Below are positions 1-10,623 of a DNA stretch of 64,000 nucleotides, one piece after another; position 1 is the first letter of the stretch; each line of letters opens with the position of its first letter. The DNA is from Rotaria sp. Silwood1 (lineage: Eukaryota > Rotifera > Eurotatoria > Philodinida > Philodinidae). Where the stretch lies: NCBI GenBank assembly GCA_905250075.1, contig CAJNOP010000636.1, positions 1 through 64,000 of the forward strand, in the 5' to 3' direction. The translations under genes were made by a program, and so were the position numbers. A model generated the notes under the pieces. The model saw nothing but the letters and a program-made list of their open reading frames with translations, did no database searches and was not told the origin of the DNA.

Positions 1-48
1 CTTTAGGTCTGGAAGGGGGGGCGTAATGGTTTTTTTACACCCTGTATA
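1..48. mobile_element. Possible terminus of a Tc1/mariner-like element
   Basis: The window opens with a G-rich stretch and then ACACCCTGTATAG. The end ACACCCTGTA followed by TA is the kind of terminus seen on many mariner-type elements, whose TIRs commonly read TACAGGGTG outward in, next to a TA target duplication. The other end lies outside the window, so the element cannot be confirmed. This is a motif-only call. Confidence 0.25.
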
Positions 49-833
49 GTTGATTGAATGAAATGAAAAACCTTACTGAGTATTCGATCGATAATGATCA
101 CAGAAAGGAACTATTTTGAATGAGCGAATTGACAAAATACCTTATAAAAATAATTAAATACTTTCAAAAAAACAAATTTAAATTCATTGATAAACACGTC
201 TAAATCATACTCAACAACAGAATGTATCGTTTAATGAATAAAGTATATTTTCACTGACTAAAAAGATTTCGAAACCAAAGCTATCGACAAATAAGACATA
301 TCAATAAAGAAAATGTTACCAATGGAACGGTTACAAATGTTTAAACTAATGAGTTGAAAGCAAAAACATGTATTAACAAATAGAGTTCAGTCCATTGAGT
401 CAATTTGGCACAAAAAAAAGAACTTTTGTGAAAGCATACCTCATTGAGTACTAGCTCACACTGTGTTCTATGTTCATGTTTCTAATACCTATCTATGTTT
501 TGCCTTTGGATAAGATCGAAACTTTTTGAAGCCTTGTCTTTGTTTGACATAGCCTGATTATTTTGGTATTTATTAAGAGGCTCTCCATACCCAAGAAATG
601 AACACTTTTTCGAAAGAAAACGGATATGTAGCTAGCTGATGTTCTAAATTATGATTACTAATGTAATTAATCCTATTATTTTAGATTTTTTCTAATTTTT
701 CGAGACTTTGCAACTTTTCAGCATTGGAAAGACATTACCGTTAACTTGAAAGGTAATTTATAGAAAAGTATTCTAGTGAACAATGAATACTTACTCAAAA
801 TTATCTTTTACTAAATACTGTCCTTTTACATAG
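49..833. other. AT-rich non-coding stretch upstream of the gene stub
   Basis: No convincing reading frame, RNA gene or repeat array is visible. It is AT-rich and may contain the promoter of the short two-exon stub that begins at 834. Confidence 0.4.
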
Positions 834-1186
834 ATGAATGAAAATTCTACGGATAATAATACTATTTCAGTTGATAATTCATTTGCTGCACAACATCCTC
901 ATGTTGACAATGAGCAATGTAAAAACTCAACGCAAAATGAATTTAATTCAGCAAAATGTGCCAATGTTACTAATACAAAAAAGAAGTGGTCAATGACTCC
1001 GACACCTTTGTATATAATTTTCTTTTGCGTTCAATCATAATAATGTATACAATGTCTTTATTAGACAATCTTCGCCTTGGTCACGACATCGATCTTCAAT
1101 TGCTGCAGGTGCATTTGCTGTATTCACAATTATAGCAATGAGTATTGGTATATTGACTGTGTGTTTTACTTCACCAAAAGCTACTG
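834..1186 (+). pseudogene. Truncated N-terminus of a single-pass membrane protein (two exons)
   Basis: Exon 1 (834-1009) starts at an ATG and encodes a polar, Asn/Ser-rich cytosolic-type segment ending in basic residues (KKKW). A 56 bp GT...AG intron (1010-1065) follows. Exon 2 continues the frame with a basic patch (WSRHRSS) and a hydrophobic helix of about 20 residues (GAFAVFTIIAMSIGILTV), a type II signal-anchor layout. At 1187 GTATGT is a good splice donor, but about 10 bp later the sequence becomes satellite DNA (from about 1198) and no downstream exon is found. Bdelloid NHL-propeller proteins often begin with a cytosolic tail, anchor and Thr-rich stalk, so this could be the 5' end of such a gene. 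That link is inference. The remainder has been lost or displaced. Confidence 0.42.
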
Positions 1187-1197
1187 GTATGTTCTTT

Positions 1198-4100
1198 TTT
1201 ATTCTCAATCCTGAAAGGATGGAGTATTGGGAACGGAAATTCGGGTGTTTGTCCGGTGTCTGATTGGTTGAATCAATGAACCAATAGAATTTCAGAATCC
1301 TAAAAATCAGCAAATCAGATGTTTCTCTCGTCCGGGAATTAGCCAATAACATGTCAGCATGCGAAAAACCAGCCAATCCAATGTATTTTCAATTTTACTC
1401 TCAGTCAATCAGATTTTTTCCTTGCAAAAATCAGCCAATCTGATGTATTTTCAGTTTTCCTCTTAGCTAATCAGATTTTTTTCTTCCAAAAACCAGCCAA
1501 TCAGATGTATTCTCAATTTTGCTCTTAGCCAATCAGATTTTTTCCTTCCAAAAACCAGCTAATCGGATGTATTTTCAATTTTACTCTTAGCCAATCAGAT
1601 TTTTTCTTTCCAAAAACCAGCCAATCGGATGTATTTTCAATTTTACTATTTGCCAATCAGGTATAGTTCACGTTTTCGCTCAACAATAGCAGCACTTTGT
1701 CGTTTAGTTGCGAGAGAAGTGCATGGTAGTGGTTGAGAACGATTTCGTATAATTACGGATTTGTGTGAATAGGAGTTTTTAACAATTGTGAGGATAGGGA
1801 TGTGACATTTGGAATGTTGATCTGAAAGCTTCGGAAGTGAGTATGGATCAGTGTGTCCTTGTTTGTGAGGGTGGAATGGTGCAAGATTGCGGACCGTGAC
1901 TGTATGGTGTGAAGGTCATGTTTAGGTTCTGCTGGGACATACTGCGATGTTTGCCGCCGTGTTGGGTTTAACTGTTGGTATCGGCGAATATATGGATCAA
2001 CGTGTGTTGTGAACAGTGACAGCATCGATGCGAGGTGATAGTGTTATGGAATTAGGTTGGACCCATACGGATGTGAGGTTAAGTGCGTGAAAATGAGGGT
2101 AAACGGGGGACACAGATAAGGCTAGCTAGGAACGTAAGAATCAAAGCATAAGCGAAAGTGTCGTAGCAGAAAGACTTTAGCGTAGGTGCGTGCCATTAAA
2201 AGCTGTGAGTTTATGATTGTGTGCATACGAATTGGAGGATAGAGACGTCAGGATAGGCATAGGAAGACAAGTTTATCAAGATTAGGTCGTGAGGGTAAGG
2301 ATGCGAATGGTAGGGTGTGAGAATAAGGATGTGAGGGGTAGAGTGAGAGAGTAAGAGTGTGAGTAGATAAAGGCATCTACAGATGGTTGCGAGAATAAAG
2401 GTGTGAATGGGGCGATTACAGGCTCGGAGTGTGAGCAAGATGGTACGAGAATATTCGTGTGCGTAGAGGCATAGAAGTCTCATGGTGCGAGCACACGGGT
2501 GATAAAATAAGAGACGAGAAGAGTTGAGATATGGATAGGAAGTAGTGCTCCTGTAAAAGTTTAAGGCCAGAAGCGTGAGGTGGCGAACCTTATTGTAGGA
2601 ATGGCAGGATAGGTGTGCTAGAATAAGAGCGTGTTGTTAAAGGCCTATTGTTATGAATGTAAGCGTGTGATTGAGAGGATAAGGTTATGAGCAGGACTGT
2701 GTGATGATAAGGGTGTGAGTAGAGTGATACAAGTATCACGGTGCATGGATGGCGATGGTAAAATAAAGGGCGAGAAGGAGGGATAGATAAGTAGATAGGA
2801 GTGTGTGTAAAGATGTGAGAGCAGGTGTAGATGGACGCGACTGTTAGTGTAGTCATTAGAAAGTAAGTGTGTTATTATGGGGATGCGCGATTAAGACGGT
2901 TAGATTATGCCTGTAGCATACACTTGGTAGGATAATAGTATGAGCAGGATAGTTGGAAAAGAAGTGAATCAATACAGAGATGGAAGCGGCATGAGGTGAG
3001 CATAGACTACAAAAATAAGTGATAAAGAGGAGAGAGATATTGGTATTAACGAATTTTCCTATAAAGGTGTGAGCTGATGGAGAAGGAATACTGATCTTAG
3101 TGAAAGCATTAGAGTAGTGATGCACCAGTCTTAGTCGGACCGCACTGGTGCACCCCTACATTAGAAAATGAATGTGTTAGAATAATCATATGTAATTAAG
3201 GCGTACGGTTATGAATATTAGTATACGAATGGGTTTATAAGATTTTGAGCAGGTGGATGGAAGGATTATGGTGCAATAAGAGGAATGGTACAGCGAGAAT
3301 GCTAGGCGGATCAAGATATTGCTAGGATTGGGTGTCAGGATAAGTTGTAAGCGTAGAGATTGATGAATAAGAATGTTGGCATAGGAATAGGAGAATAGCA
3401 GTGTGATTATCATTTTGTGAGGAAAACTGTGTGAAGATAAGGATGTGGGTAGAAGGGAAGTAGGCGTAGGTTGGAAGTAAACTGGTAGAAGGACAACAGT
3501 ACGCGCATAGTTGAATGAGAATGAGTATGAAATGGTATTGAGATATTGTTAGAAAGAATGCTGAGGATTATTGTGTGTTTGCATGGGTTAGAGGATGTGG
3601 GAACTAGCATTGTGGACGTAAGATTATAATCTTAGCATATTGGTGATAGGATAAAAGTGCGAAGGTGAGTACATATAGTGAAGACTAGTTATGGGCGTTA
3701 CCATGTAAGTGGCTGCATAAGAGCAGTAGTACAGAGATGAAAACATGAGAGTCTCAATGCGAGAGTGTCAAGGTAATCGTTTAAAAAAGGTTTGGACGCT
3801 AAGTAAGGCAGTAGAGATGTTGAAAGATGCTTGAGTCAGCATGGAGTTTGGATAATATGGTCTAAAATAAGGGCTTTAAGATTTGGCTGCTACGAAGGTC
3901 CGGAAGTTGGTAGGAAGAAATGTCAGGATATGGGCGGTGAGTGTAGGCGTCGCATAACAGACTCATTATCATAGGGGTTGAAGAGTGAGAGTATTAGGGG
4001 AATGATGTGGAATAAGGCCGTGAATATAAAGATGAGAGGAAAAGAACGTGAGTAGAGAGATAGGTAAAGAAACCGATTGCATCAGTAGTGTGTAGTGCAG

Positions 4101-4455
4101 GTTTGAAGCTACGGGCACGAGAATTAAGAGGTTCACAAGGATAGAGACGTTGATGGGAAGGAGTATCAAGATAAAGCTGCAAGGATAGGAATGTCTTACT
4201 TAGTGGTTTTTTTTGTTTGTTAGTACATCGGTGCGTTCTACGTGAATTCGCTTCAGATTTGATTGTGGAGTACATCATGTTGGTGTGATGTGTAACGATG
4301 TATGAGTTTCAATTTTTGTGCTGCGGTTGGGATTGTTTCATGGCGTTATAATGATCGTGTCGGTAGTAGTATTGACTTTGTTCTTAGTTTGAGAGTTTTA
4401 TTCGTTGTGGGCGTTTATTTGGTCAGGGCAGAGGATGTTGTACCTGTTTTAGATT
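1198..4455. repeat. Satellite copy A: ~3.2 kb strand-asymmetric repeat
   Basis: This segment and the one starting near 4456 share the same order of recognisable blocks. Both have an ATTCTCAAT...CGAAA start and a GGTGTCTG-TTGG block (1254 and 4513). Both have TGAGTATGGATCAG (1839 and 4822 regions) and a TATCGGCGAA block (1978 and 4957). The GAGTGTCAAGGTAAT block appears at 3761 in A and 5829 in B. The plus strand is rich in G, A and T and poor in C for kilobases, with degenerate motifs such as GTGTGAG and AGGATGTGAG. That composition gives long open minus frames rich in His, Ser, Leu and Thr (1753-4278), which are artefacts. Start-to-start spacing of A and B is about 3.26 kb, so this is a tandem dimer. 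No protein-coding content is recognised. Confidence 0.7.
1240..1660. repeat. 62 bp minisatellite with CAATCAG/AATCAGATGTATTTTC motifs
   Basis: From 1406 four consecutive 62 bp units begin with CAATCAGATT and contain a second AATC-GATGTATTTTCA block. Divergent half-units lie just upstream (1254-1405), and the array ends with a CAATCAG at 1654-1660. Each unit holds two CCAATCAG-like boxes. The homologous position in satellite copy B (4513-4640) holds only about one and a half degenerate units, so the array expanded in copy A or collapsed in B. Confidence 0.75.
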
Positions 4456-5977
4456 TATTCTCAATTGCGAAAAGAAAAGTATGCAGATGGAAAATTGTTT
4501 CTCGATTTGCTCGGTGTCTGGTTGGTCGAAAACAGACCAATAGGATTTCGACTCTGCTAAAAGTAGTCAATCAAATGTATTTTCGATTCTGCTCGAAGCC
4601 TATCAGGTGTCATCTTGCAAAAACCACCCAATCAGATGTATCATAGGTTTTTCTCTGAACCGGTAGCTCTTCTACGGCATAGAGCTGTGGAGCGAGTACT
4701 TCGTCGTGAGGGAGAATGAATACGTGTAAGTATAGATTTGCGTGAGTCTGACTTTTTAGTGATTGTGAGGAAATGAGTATGTCATGTTGGTTGTCAGTTT
4801 GAGAGATTTCAGAGTGAGTATGGATCAGGGTGTTGTTGCTTGCGAGGGATGGATAGCTTGAGACTGTTGGGTGTGGTTATTAGGCTGTGAAGGTTTCGTT
4901 TTAGATTTTACTCTAAAATACTTGGATGTTTGCGTCCAGGTTCGTTTGGCTGTCCATATCGGCGAACGTAGGGACTAACATATGTTCTGAACTGTGAGAG
5001 CATTAGTGCGGGCTGATATTATTGTGGGATTAGGGTGTACCCTTACGACTGTAGGACTGAGGGCGTCAGAATGAGAGAAGAGAGAAGACGCAGATGAAAG
5101 TAACATGGATGGTAAGCGTCAAAGTATAAGCAAAAGTGGCTTGACATAAAGACTTTAGCATAGGAGCATATCATTAAGAGTGAGTTCATAGCTGTTCGCT
5201 TACGAGTGGTAAGATTAAAGTATGAGGATAGGTATGGGAGGATGGGAGTGCCAGGATTGAGTGATGAGAGTAAGGGTCTAAGCAGCAGAGTCTGAGAAAA
5301 AAGGTTTGAACAGGAAGACGGAAGGATTGTTGGACAAGAAGAGGCAGCGAAGAGTGAGCGTGTCAGGAAGATTTAGATGTGAGTGTGGGTAGAAATGAGT
5401 GTTAGGATATGGTTGCGAGCGTAGAGATTGGAGAATAAGGACGTTTCAATAGGAATGATAGGATAAAACTGTCAGTATTTGTGAGAGAAATCGTGTGAAG
5501 ATATGAGTGTAAGTAGAAGCGTTGTAGGTGAAGGTTGTGAAGAGATAGGTGGGACGACAACGATGCGCGCAAAGGTATAGCAGCATAAGAATGAGAAGAG
5601 AATCGAGATACATGTGTGGAATACGCTGAGGATAAGAGTGTGATTCCAGGCATGTAAGAATAGAATGCAAGCGAACTCTACAGAGGATAAATGACGTTAG
5701 GATGCTGTGATAGAATAAAAAAGTTAGAATAAATGTATATGGTAAAGCTGTAGTTATGTGTGTGAGCATATGAGTGGTTAAATAAAGGCGTTAATGTAGG
5801 AATAGGATGGTGAGAATCTCAATACCAGAGTGTCAAGGTAATGGTGCAAGAAAAGTATGGAGACGAAAAGCCTGAGTGAACAGGTGGAAAGATACTTGCA
5901 TGAGTCCGAGGTTCGGGTAACAAGGATCTTAAAATGAGGGCGCCAGAATTGGAATGTTAAGGGATTTGAGAAGTGGG
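4456..5977. repeat. Satellite copy B, left part
   Basis: This is the second, diverged copy of the ~3.2 kb satellite. It starts at the ATTCTCAAT block and runs until the insertion site of the TIR element at 5978-5979. It is about 850 bp shorter overall than copy A, so it carries an internal deletion. It has the same C-poor plus strand. The minus-strand open frames at 5402-5990 are composition artefacts. Confidence 0.65.
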
Positions 5978-5989
5978 TACACTCTAACA

Positions 5990-6180
5990 AAACTCCGTCG
6001 TGTAGGAAACCCTTAATGGCTTTCCGAACTTGTTACTATCGGAAACCTTTTAAGGGTTTCCGAGAAAAGGTTTCCGAGCACTCGGAAACCCTACATTAGC
6101 ATATTTTACTACCACAACACACCAACCATCGGAAACGCATTAACTGTTTCCGAGCAGGTTCCAGAACAAGTAAATACCTT
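5990..6180. repeat. Left subterminal GGAAACC/GGTTTCC repeats
   Basis: Repeated GGTTTCCGA and TCGGAAACC motifs in both orientations lie just inside the left TIR. The same motif set fills the right subterminal zone (8520-9115). Subterminal repeats of this type are common transposase-binding or fold-back regions in non-autonomous elements; the role here is inferred. Confidence 0.6.
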
Positions 6181-6268
6181 ACTTCGATCAATTAAAATAA
6201 CCCTTACATGAGCCACGAAAGCCCTCACACTCTCAGCCCACGCATGAATATTAATGCAATTTCATTGC

Positions 6269-8275
6269 AGACCTAAATAAAGAAAAAAGGATCAGATTGA
6301 ATTTTATTGAAATCAATTGTCTTACCAGAAGTTGTAATCGATATTCATATAGACCTAAATAAACAAAAACAAATTAGATTTAAGTTTATATTAATCAGCT
6401 GACTTCCCAGAAATTTTGGTGGTTATTTACATAGACCTAAATAAACAAAAAAGAATCAGCTTTAAGTTTATATTAATCAGCTGACTTCCCAGAAATTTTG
6501 GTGGTTATTTACATAGACCTAAATAAACAAAAAAGAATCAGCTTTAAGTTTATATAAATCAGTTGACGTACCAGAATTCTTCATGGACATTCATATAGAC
6601 CTAAATGAAGAAAAAAGAATCAGATTTACTTTTATTGAAATCAGTTGACTTACCCAAATTATCAATGGACATTCACATACACCTAAATAAACAAAAAACT
6701 AGATTTATAAAGTTGATATAAATCAGCTGATTTACCAGACATTTTGATGGTTATTCACATAGACCTAAATAAACAAAAACAAATTAGATTTGAGTTTATA
6801 TAAATCAATTGACTTCCCAGAAATTGTAATCGATATTCATATACACCTAAATAAACAAAAAGAAATTAACTTTAGGTTTATATAAATCAGTTGACTTACC
6901 AGAATTATTGATGGACACTCATATAGACCTAAATGAAGAAAAAACAATCAGATTTACTTTTATTGAAATCAGTTGACTTACCAAAATTATTAATGGACAT
7001 TCATATACACCTAAATAAACATAAAAAACTAGATTTATAAAGTTGATATAAATCAGTTGACTTACTCGACATTTTAATGGATACTCATATACACCTAAAT
7101 AAAGAAAAAAGAATTAGCTTTAAGTTTATATAAATCAGTTGACTTACCAGAATTAGTAATGGACATTCATATAGACCTAAACAAACAAAAAGAAATTAGA
7201 TTCAAGTTTATATAAATCAGTTGACTTACCAGAATTAGTAATGGATATTCATATAGATCTGAATAGACAAAAACAAATTAGATTTGAGTTTATATGAATC
7301 AATTGACTCACCTGACATTTTAATGGATATTCATATAGACTTAAATAAAGAAAAAAGAATTAGCTTGAAGTTTATATAAATCAGTTGACTTACCAGAATT
7401 AGTAATCGACATTCATGTAGACCTAAATCAGGGGTGGCATTTCTCATTTTTTAAATGGGTTTACAAAAGTCAAAATGGGGTACATTTGGGGTACATTCCA
7501 ATTTAAAAAGGGGTACATCAATGGGGTACATGATTTTACTCCTGAAGTAAAGTATTTAATTGAGAAACCTGCTGAAACGACACTGCTTTTGTAGAGAACA
7601 GAATCATATTTCACTGTTGTTTTTCAATTAGATAGGCTTAACTGTTTACACTGTTTCAATTAGCTTTGTGTTAATTGATTGTTGAGTTTGAAATTGGAAA
7701 ATAACATTATAAATAGACAACGAAGATTACCATCAAATTCATTAAAGAGAAAATCTGCAATTAGAAATATATCTAATAGAATATGTATTTGCCAAATAAA
7801 AAAGAAAAATTAATGAAACACGGAGAAATCAGATAAGGAGAAATGTTTAAGTCTTATTTCGGTGTTTATAACGATAATAGTATGAACAACCAAGTATTTC
7901 AATCCGACACTGAACAAAGCAGATGTAGAAATCTATCGATCATTTGTTAACTGATACTTTTTTAGATAGATAGAAGTGAAAGGACTAGAGGGAAAACACA
8001 CTTTCTTTACCTTGATATGGTCTTTTATCACATTCCAGACTTAAAAATCGAAATGGGGTACAAAATATGTACCCCTGGGGTATGAAATTTTCTGGGGTAC
8101 AAAATGTCGAAATGGGGTATTGTACCCCAAAATGGGTACGGTTGACAGCCCTGACCTAAATAAAGAAAAATAAATTAGATTTAAGTTTATATAAATCAGC
8201 TGACTTACCAGAATTAGTAATGGACATTCATATAGACCTAAATAAAGAAAAAAAATTAGATTTAAGTTTATATTT
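6269..8275. repeat. Array of 82 bp repeats (~15.5 copies) inside the TIR element
   Basis: The block AGACCTAAAT recurs at 6269, 6351, 6433, 6515 and 6597, and onward to about 7419, at 82 bp steps. Each unit also holds TATAAATCAGTTGACTTACC and GGACATTCATAT-like segments. After the hAT insertion (7429-8153) the array resumes and ends near 8275. Adjacent units differ by several substitutions. Two sub-types, one reading GGTGGTTATTTACATAG and one GGACATTCATATAG, suggest local duplication of single units. No coding frame is present. Confidence 0.88.
7429..8153. mobile_element. 725 bp hAT-type MITE with 8 bp target duplication
   Basis: The left end is CAGGGGTGGCATTT. The right end, reverse-complemented, is CAGGGCTGTCAACC. 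The element is flanked by ACCTAAAT on both sides (7421-7428 and 8154-8161), an exact 8 bp target duplication inside an 82 bp repeat unit. CAGGG termini with 8 bp duplications are diagnostic of the hAT superfamily. GGGGTAC motifs cluster in the first 100 bp and last 110 bp on the plus strand, consistent with subterminal transposase sites. There is no transposase frame, so it is non-autonomous. Removing it restores a continuous 82 bp register (8234 minus 8152 is 82). Confidence 0.9.
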
Positions 8276-8519
8276 ATTGAAAGCTATGAACTGCACATAT
8301 ATAATCAAACATGTTGCATGAAAGCTCTAAGTGCTTTCGATTCTCTAAGAATTCCAGAAATGAAGAACAGAACCATGACCCAAACATGAATTTGAAACGC
8401 GAACTTTCTGCATTGGAAAAATTGTTGCTCTCTAAAACGCTTTAGAGACTCATTGTGAAAGTTTCCAAGCCTAGAAAGTGTGCAGTAGTTAAGTGAAGTT
8501 GGAAAGCTGATTTCTGTTT

Positions 8520-9115
8520 TTCACTATACCTTTTCGAATTTCAGAAATTTCAGAAACCATTTAGGTTTCCGAGAAAGCCATTCGAAAACGCTTTTGGTTT
8601 CAGAGAAAGTGATTCGGAAACCGAAAGGATATTCTCGGGTATACTTAGGGTTTTCGAGCTTTCGAAATCTCTTTAGGTTTCCGAGAAAGTAGTTCGGAAA
8701 CTCTTTTTGTTTTCGAGAAAGTGATTCGGAAACCAAAAAGGTATTCTCGGGTACGAGTTAGGGTTTCCGAGCTTTCGGAAACTCTTGAGGTTTCCGAGGT
8801 AGTGATTCAGAAACCGATAAGGTATTCTCGGATACCTCTTTAGATACCCAAACAACTTTTAGGACAGAATTGGTTTCCTAAAATACCCAACAGGTTTCCG
8901 AAAATACTAATTTGGTTTGCGCCAGTGATGAAAAGGTATTCTAGAATACCCTACGCGCATCGAATACAGTACTCTCGAAAACCAAAAGGTTTCCGAAACC
9001 TCGGAAGCCAATAAGGTATTTTCGAAAACGATTTCAGTGATCGGAAACCCTTTCGGAAACCAAAAAAGGTTTTCGAAAGGGTTTCCAAACTGATTTTAGT
9101 TTCCTAGGAGACGGA
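8520..9115. repeat. Right subterminal GGAAACC/GGTTTCC repeats
   Basis: A long degenerate array with motifs such as GGTTTCCGAGAAAG, TTCGGAAACC and GGTATTCTCGGGTA. The two minus-strand open frames across it (8524-8855) are repeats of the same peptide pattern and have no start context, so they are artefacts. The stretch between the 82 bp array and this zone (8276-8519) is single-copy within the window. Confidence 0.65.
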
Positions 9116-9131
9116 AATTTTTTAGAGTGTA

Positions 9132-9600
9132 GAGAGAAGTGCCAGAGTATGGATGATAGACTATCCGCGGCAGAATAAGGTCATTCTCACAGGGGGTAGT
9201 AGAGTAAGAGTGTTAGGACCAGGATGTGGAGGTAATGGTGCGAGCAAACGGTTGAGAGGATTAGGGTGTGACTAGAGGGTGGAGAGAAGTGCGTTGGATC
9301 ATTGATGCGTAGTGCAGAGTACGAAGCTAAGGGCATGAGAATTATGTGCCAAGAAGATAGAGGCGTTGGTGCGAAGGAGGATCAGAATGAAGATGTGAAG
9401 ATAGAGAGGTCTCTCTTGATGGTAGCTGTTCTAGTTTGTTAGTGCATTTGTGCATTCGACGTGAGTCCGCTTTGGGTTTCATTGGAGACACTATCTAATG
9501 GGTGTGCTATGTACCGGCGTGTGAGTCTCAAGTTTGGTGTTACGATTCAGTGTGTTACAAAGCGTGAGCATGATTAGGTGGGTAGATATGGTCGCTCTAT
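9132..9600. repeat. Satellite copy B, right part
   Basis: This continues the satellite after the inserted TIR element. It parallels 3940-4330 of copy A: AAGGGCATGAGAATTA against ACGGGCACGAGAATTA, GTTTGTTAGTGCATTTGTGC against GTTTGTTAGTACATCGGTGC, and TGTGAGTCTCAA against TATGAGTTTCAA. Homology fades near 9600. Confidence 0.7.
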
Positions 9601-10623
9601 TCATATGAAAAGATTGTCTGGCTCTACTTGAGTCCAATTTATGAATGCATTTAGCAACGTGGTAGTCAATATTCTATGCTTTCATTTCTGGCTTTCAGGA
9701 CTGAGCTAAGCGAGGCTCATGGAGCCGAAGCGTTACTTGTTGATATGTTGGTCACTTTCTATAGATAAAATAAGATTACATGGAGCATCTGTAACTAAAA
9801 CCTCAAAATAACACGTACGAGCGTCTCTGATAGAACACGTCGATTGAAGTCATAGTTTTGAAATTGGAAGAAAAAAAAGTTGAACTAAATAATTGCGCAT
9901 GTTTCACACAAAAATTATCGATCATTATTCGTTGTTCTTATCATCGAATCACTAACGTCTGCGTTTACAACGAAGGCCGTCATTTTCTGCATCATCTATC
10001 TCTTCTTCTTTGCTTATATATTGTGCTGTTCGTGTATGATTACTCAGCAAGTAGATTCACATCCCTTTCTCTATCCTCATAGTTTTGTCTATTATTATAT
10101 TCTATTTGTTAATATAATTATTAATTCAAACTACTAATAGAACCTCTGAAAGCATTACCTAACACAATAATTTTGATAACCATTTGAGTGTGTAAAAATA
10201 TGAAACTTTCATCTTTTGTATCAAACTTTTAGCAAAGTAAATGCTAGAAAAAATAATTATAAAATACGGAAGTGATTACATTTGATAACGTAATTTGGTA
10301 CACTCTTACACACTTCACTCATATTGTATTCGTTGATGTTCGTCTTCGGTCTCAAAGATGACGCACTTTTTGAACAAATTCTAGAGTAAATCGAAGAAAC
10401 GAAATAGAAAATTAACTTGCACAATATAGTCGCATATGTCTAGCTCTATCTGAATTTCAAGAAACTAAGTGGAATTCTAATGAAAGATGATCGGTTTTCA
10501 GCTGCGTGCAAATACAGTAATACGGTAATTTCTGACAGCATACTATAAAACTTGTAAGGATCCAATACGATCAAACAGAGATAGTAGCACTTGAGCAACC
10601 AATCAGTCATCACATTGCTTTTC
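9601..10623. other. Intergenic region upstream of the FG-GAP gene
   Basis: AT-rich sequence with no recognised gene. A 74-codon open frame at 9858-10082 has no family resemblance. The region should hold the promoter and probably one or more 5' exons of the FG-GAP gene, but I could not fix them. Confidence 0.4.

Larger units (their letters stand above)
5980..9129. mobile_element. 3150 bp non-autonomous DNA element with TIRs and TA target duplication
   Basis: The left end reads CACTCTAACAAAACTCCGTC and the right end, reverse-complemented, reads CACTCTAAAAAATTTCCGTC. The match continues as TAGGAAAC, giving about 27 of 33 positions. Both ends are flanked by TA (5978-5979 and 9130-9131), the duplication typical of Tc1/mariner-type integration. 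The satellite homology that stops at 5977 resumes at 9132, which confirms an insertion. There is no transposase frame. The interior holds subterminal GGAAACC repeats on both sides and an array of 82 bp repeats, which is itself interrupted by a hAT MITE. The superfamily is inferred from TA only. Confidence 0.72.

Noticed and set aside
1753..4278. Series of minus-strand open frames rich in His, Ser, Leu, Thr and Tyr
   Set aside because: They follow from the C-poor plus strand of the satellite; no splice sites or domain patterns, and the same composition gives the same style of frames in copy B.
8524..8855. Two minus frames with repeated FRKLGNP-like phrases
   Set aside because: Repeat translation of the GGAAACC subterminal array; no family resemblance.
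10591..10623. Start of the FG-GAP frame at TTG 10591
   Set aside because: TTG is not a plausible eukaryotic start; ATG at 10624 or a spliced start at 10637 is preferred.
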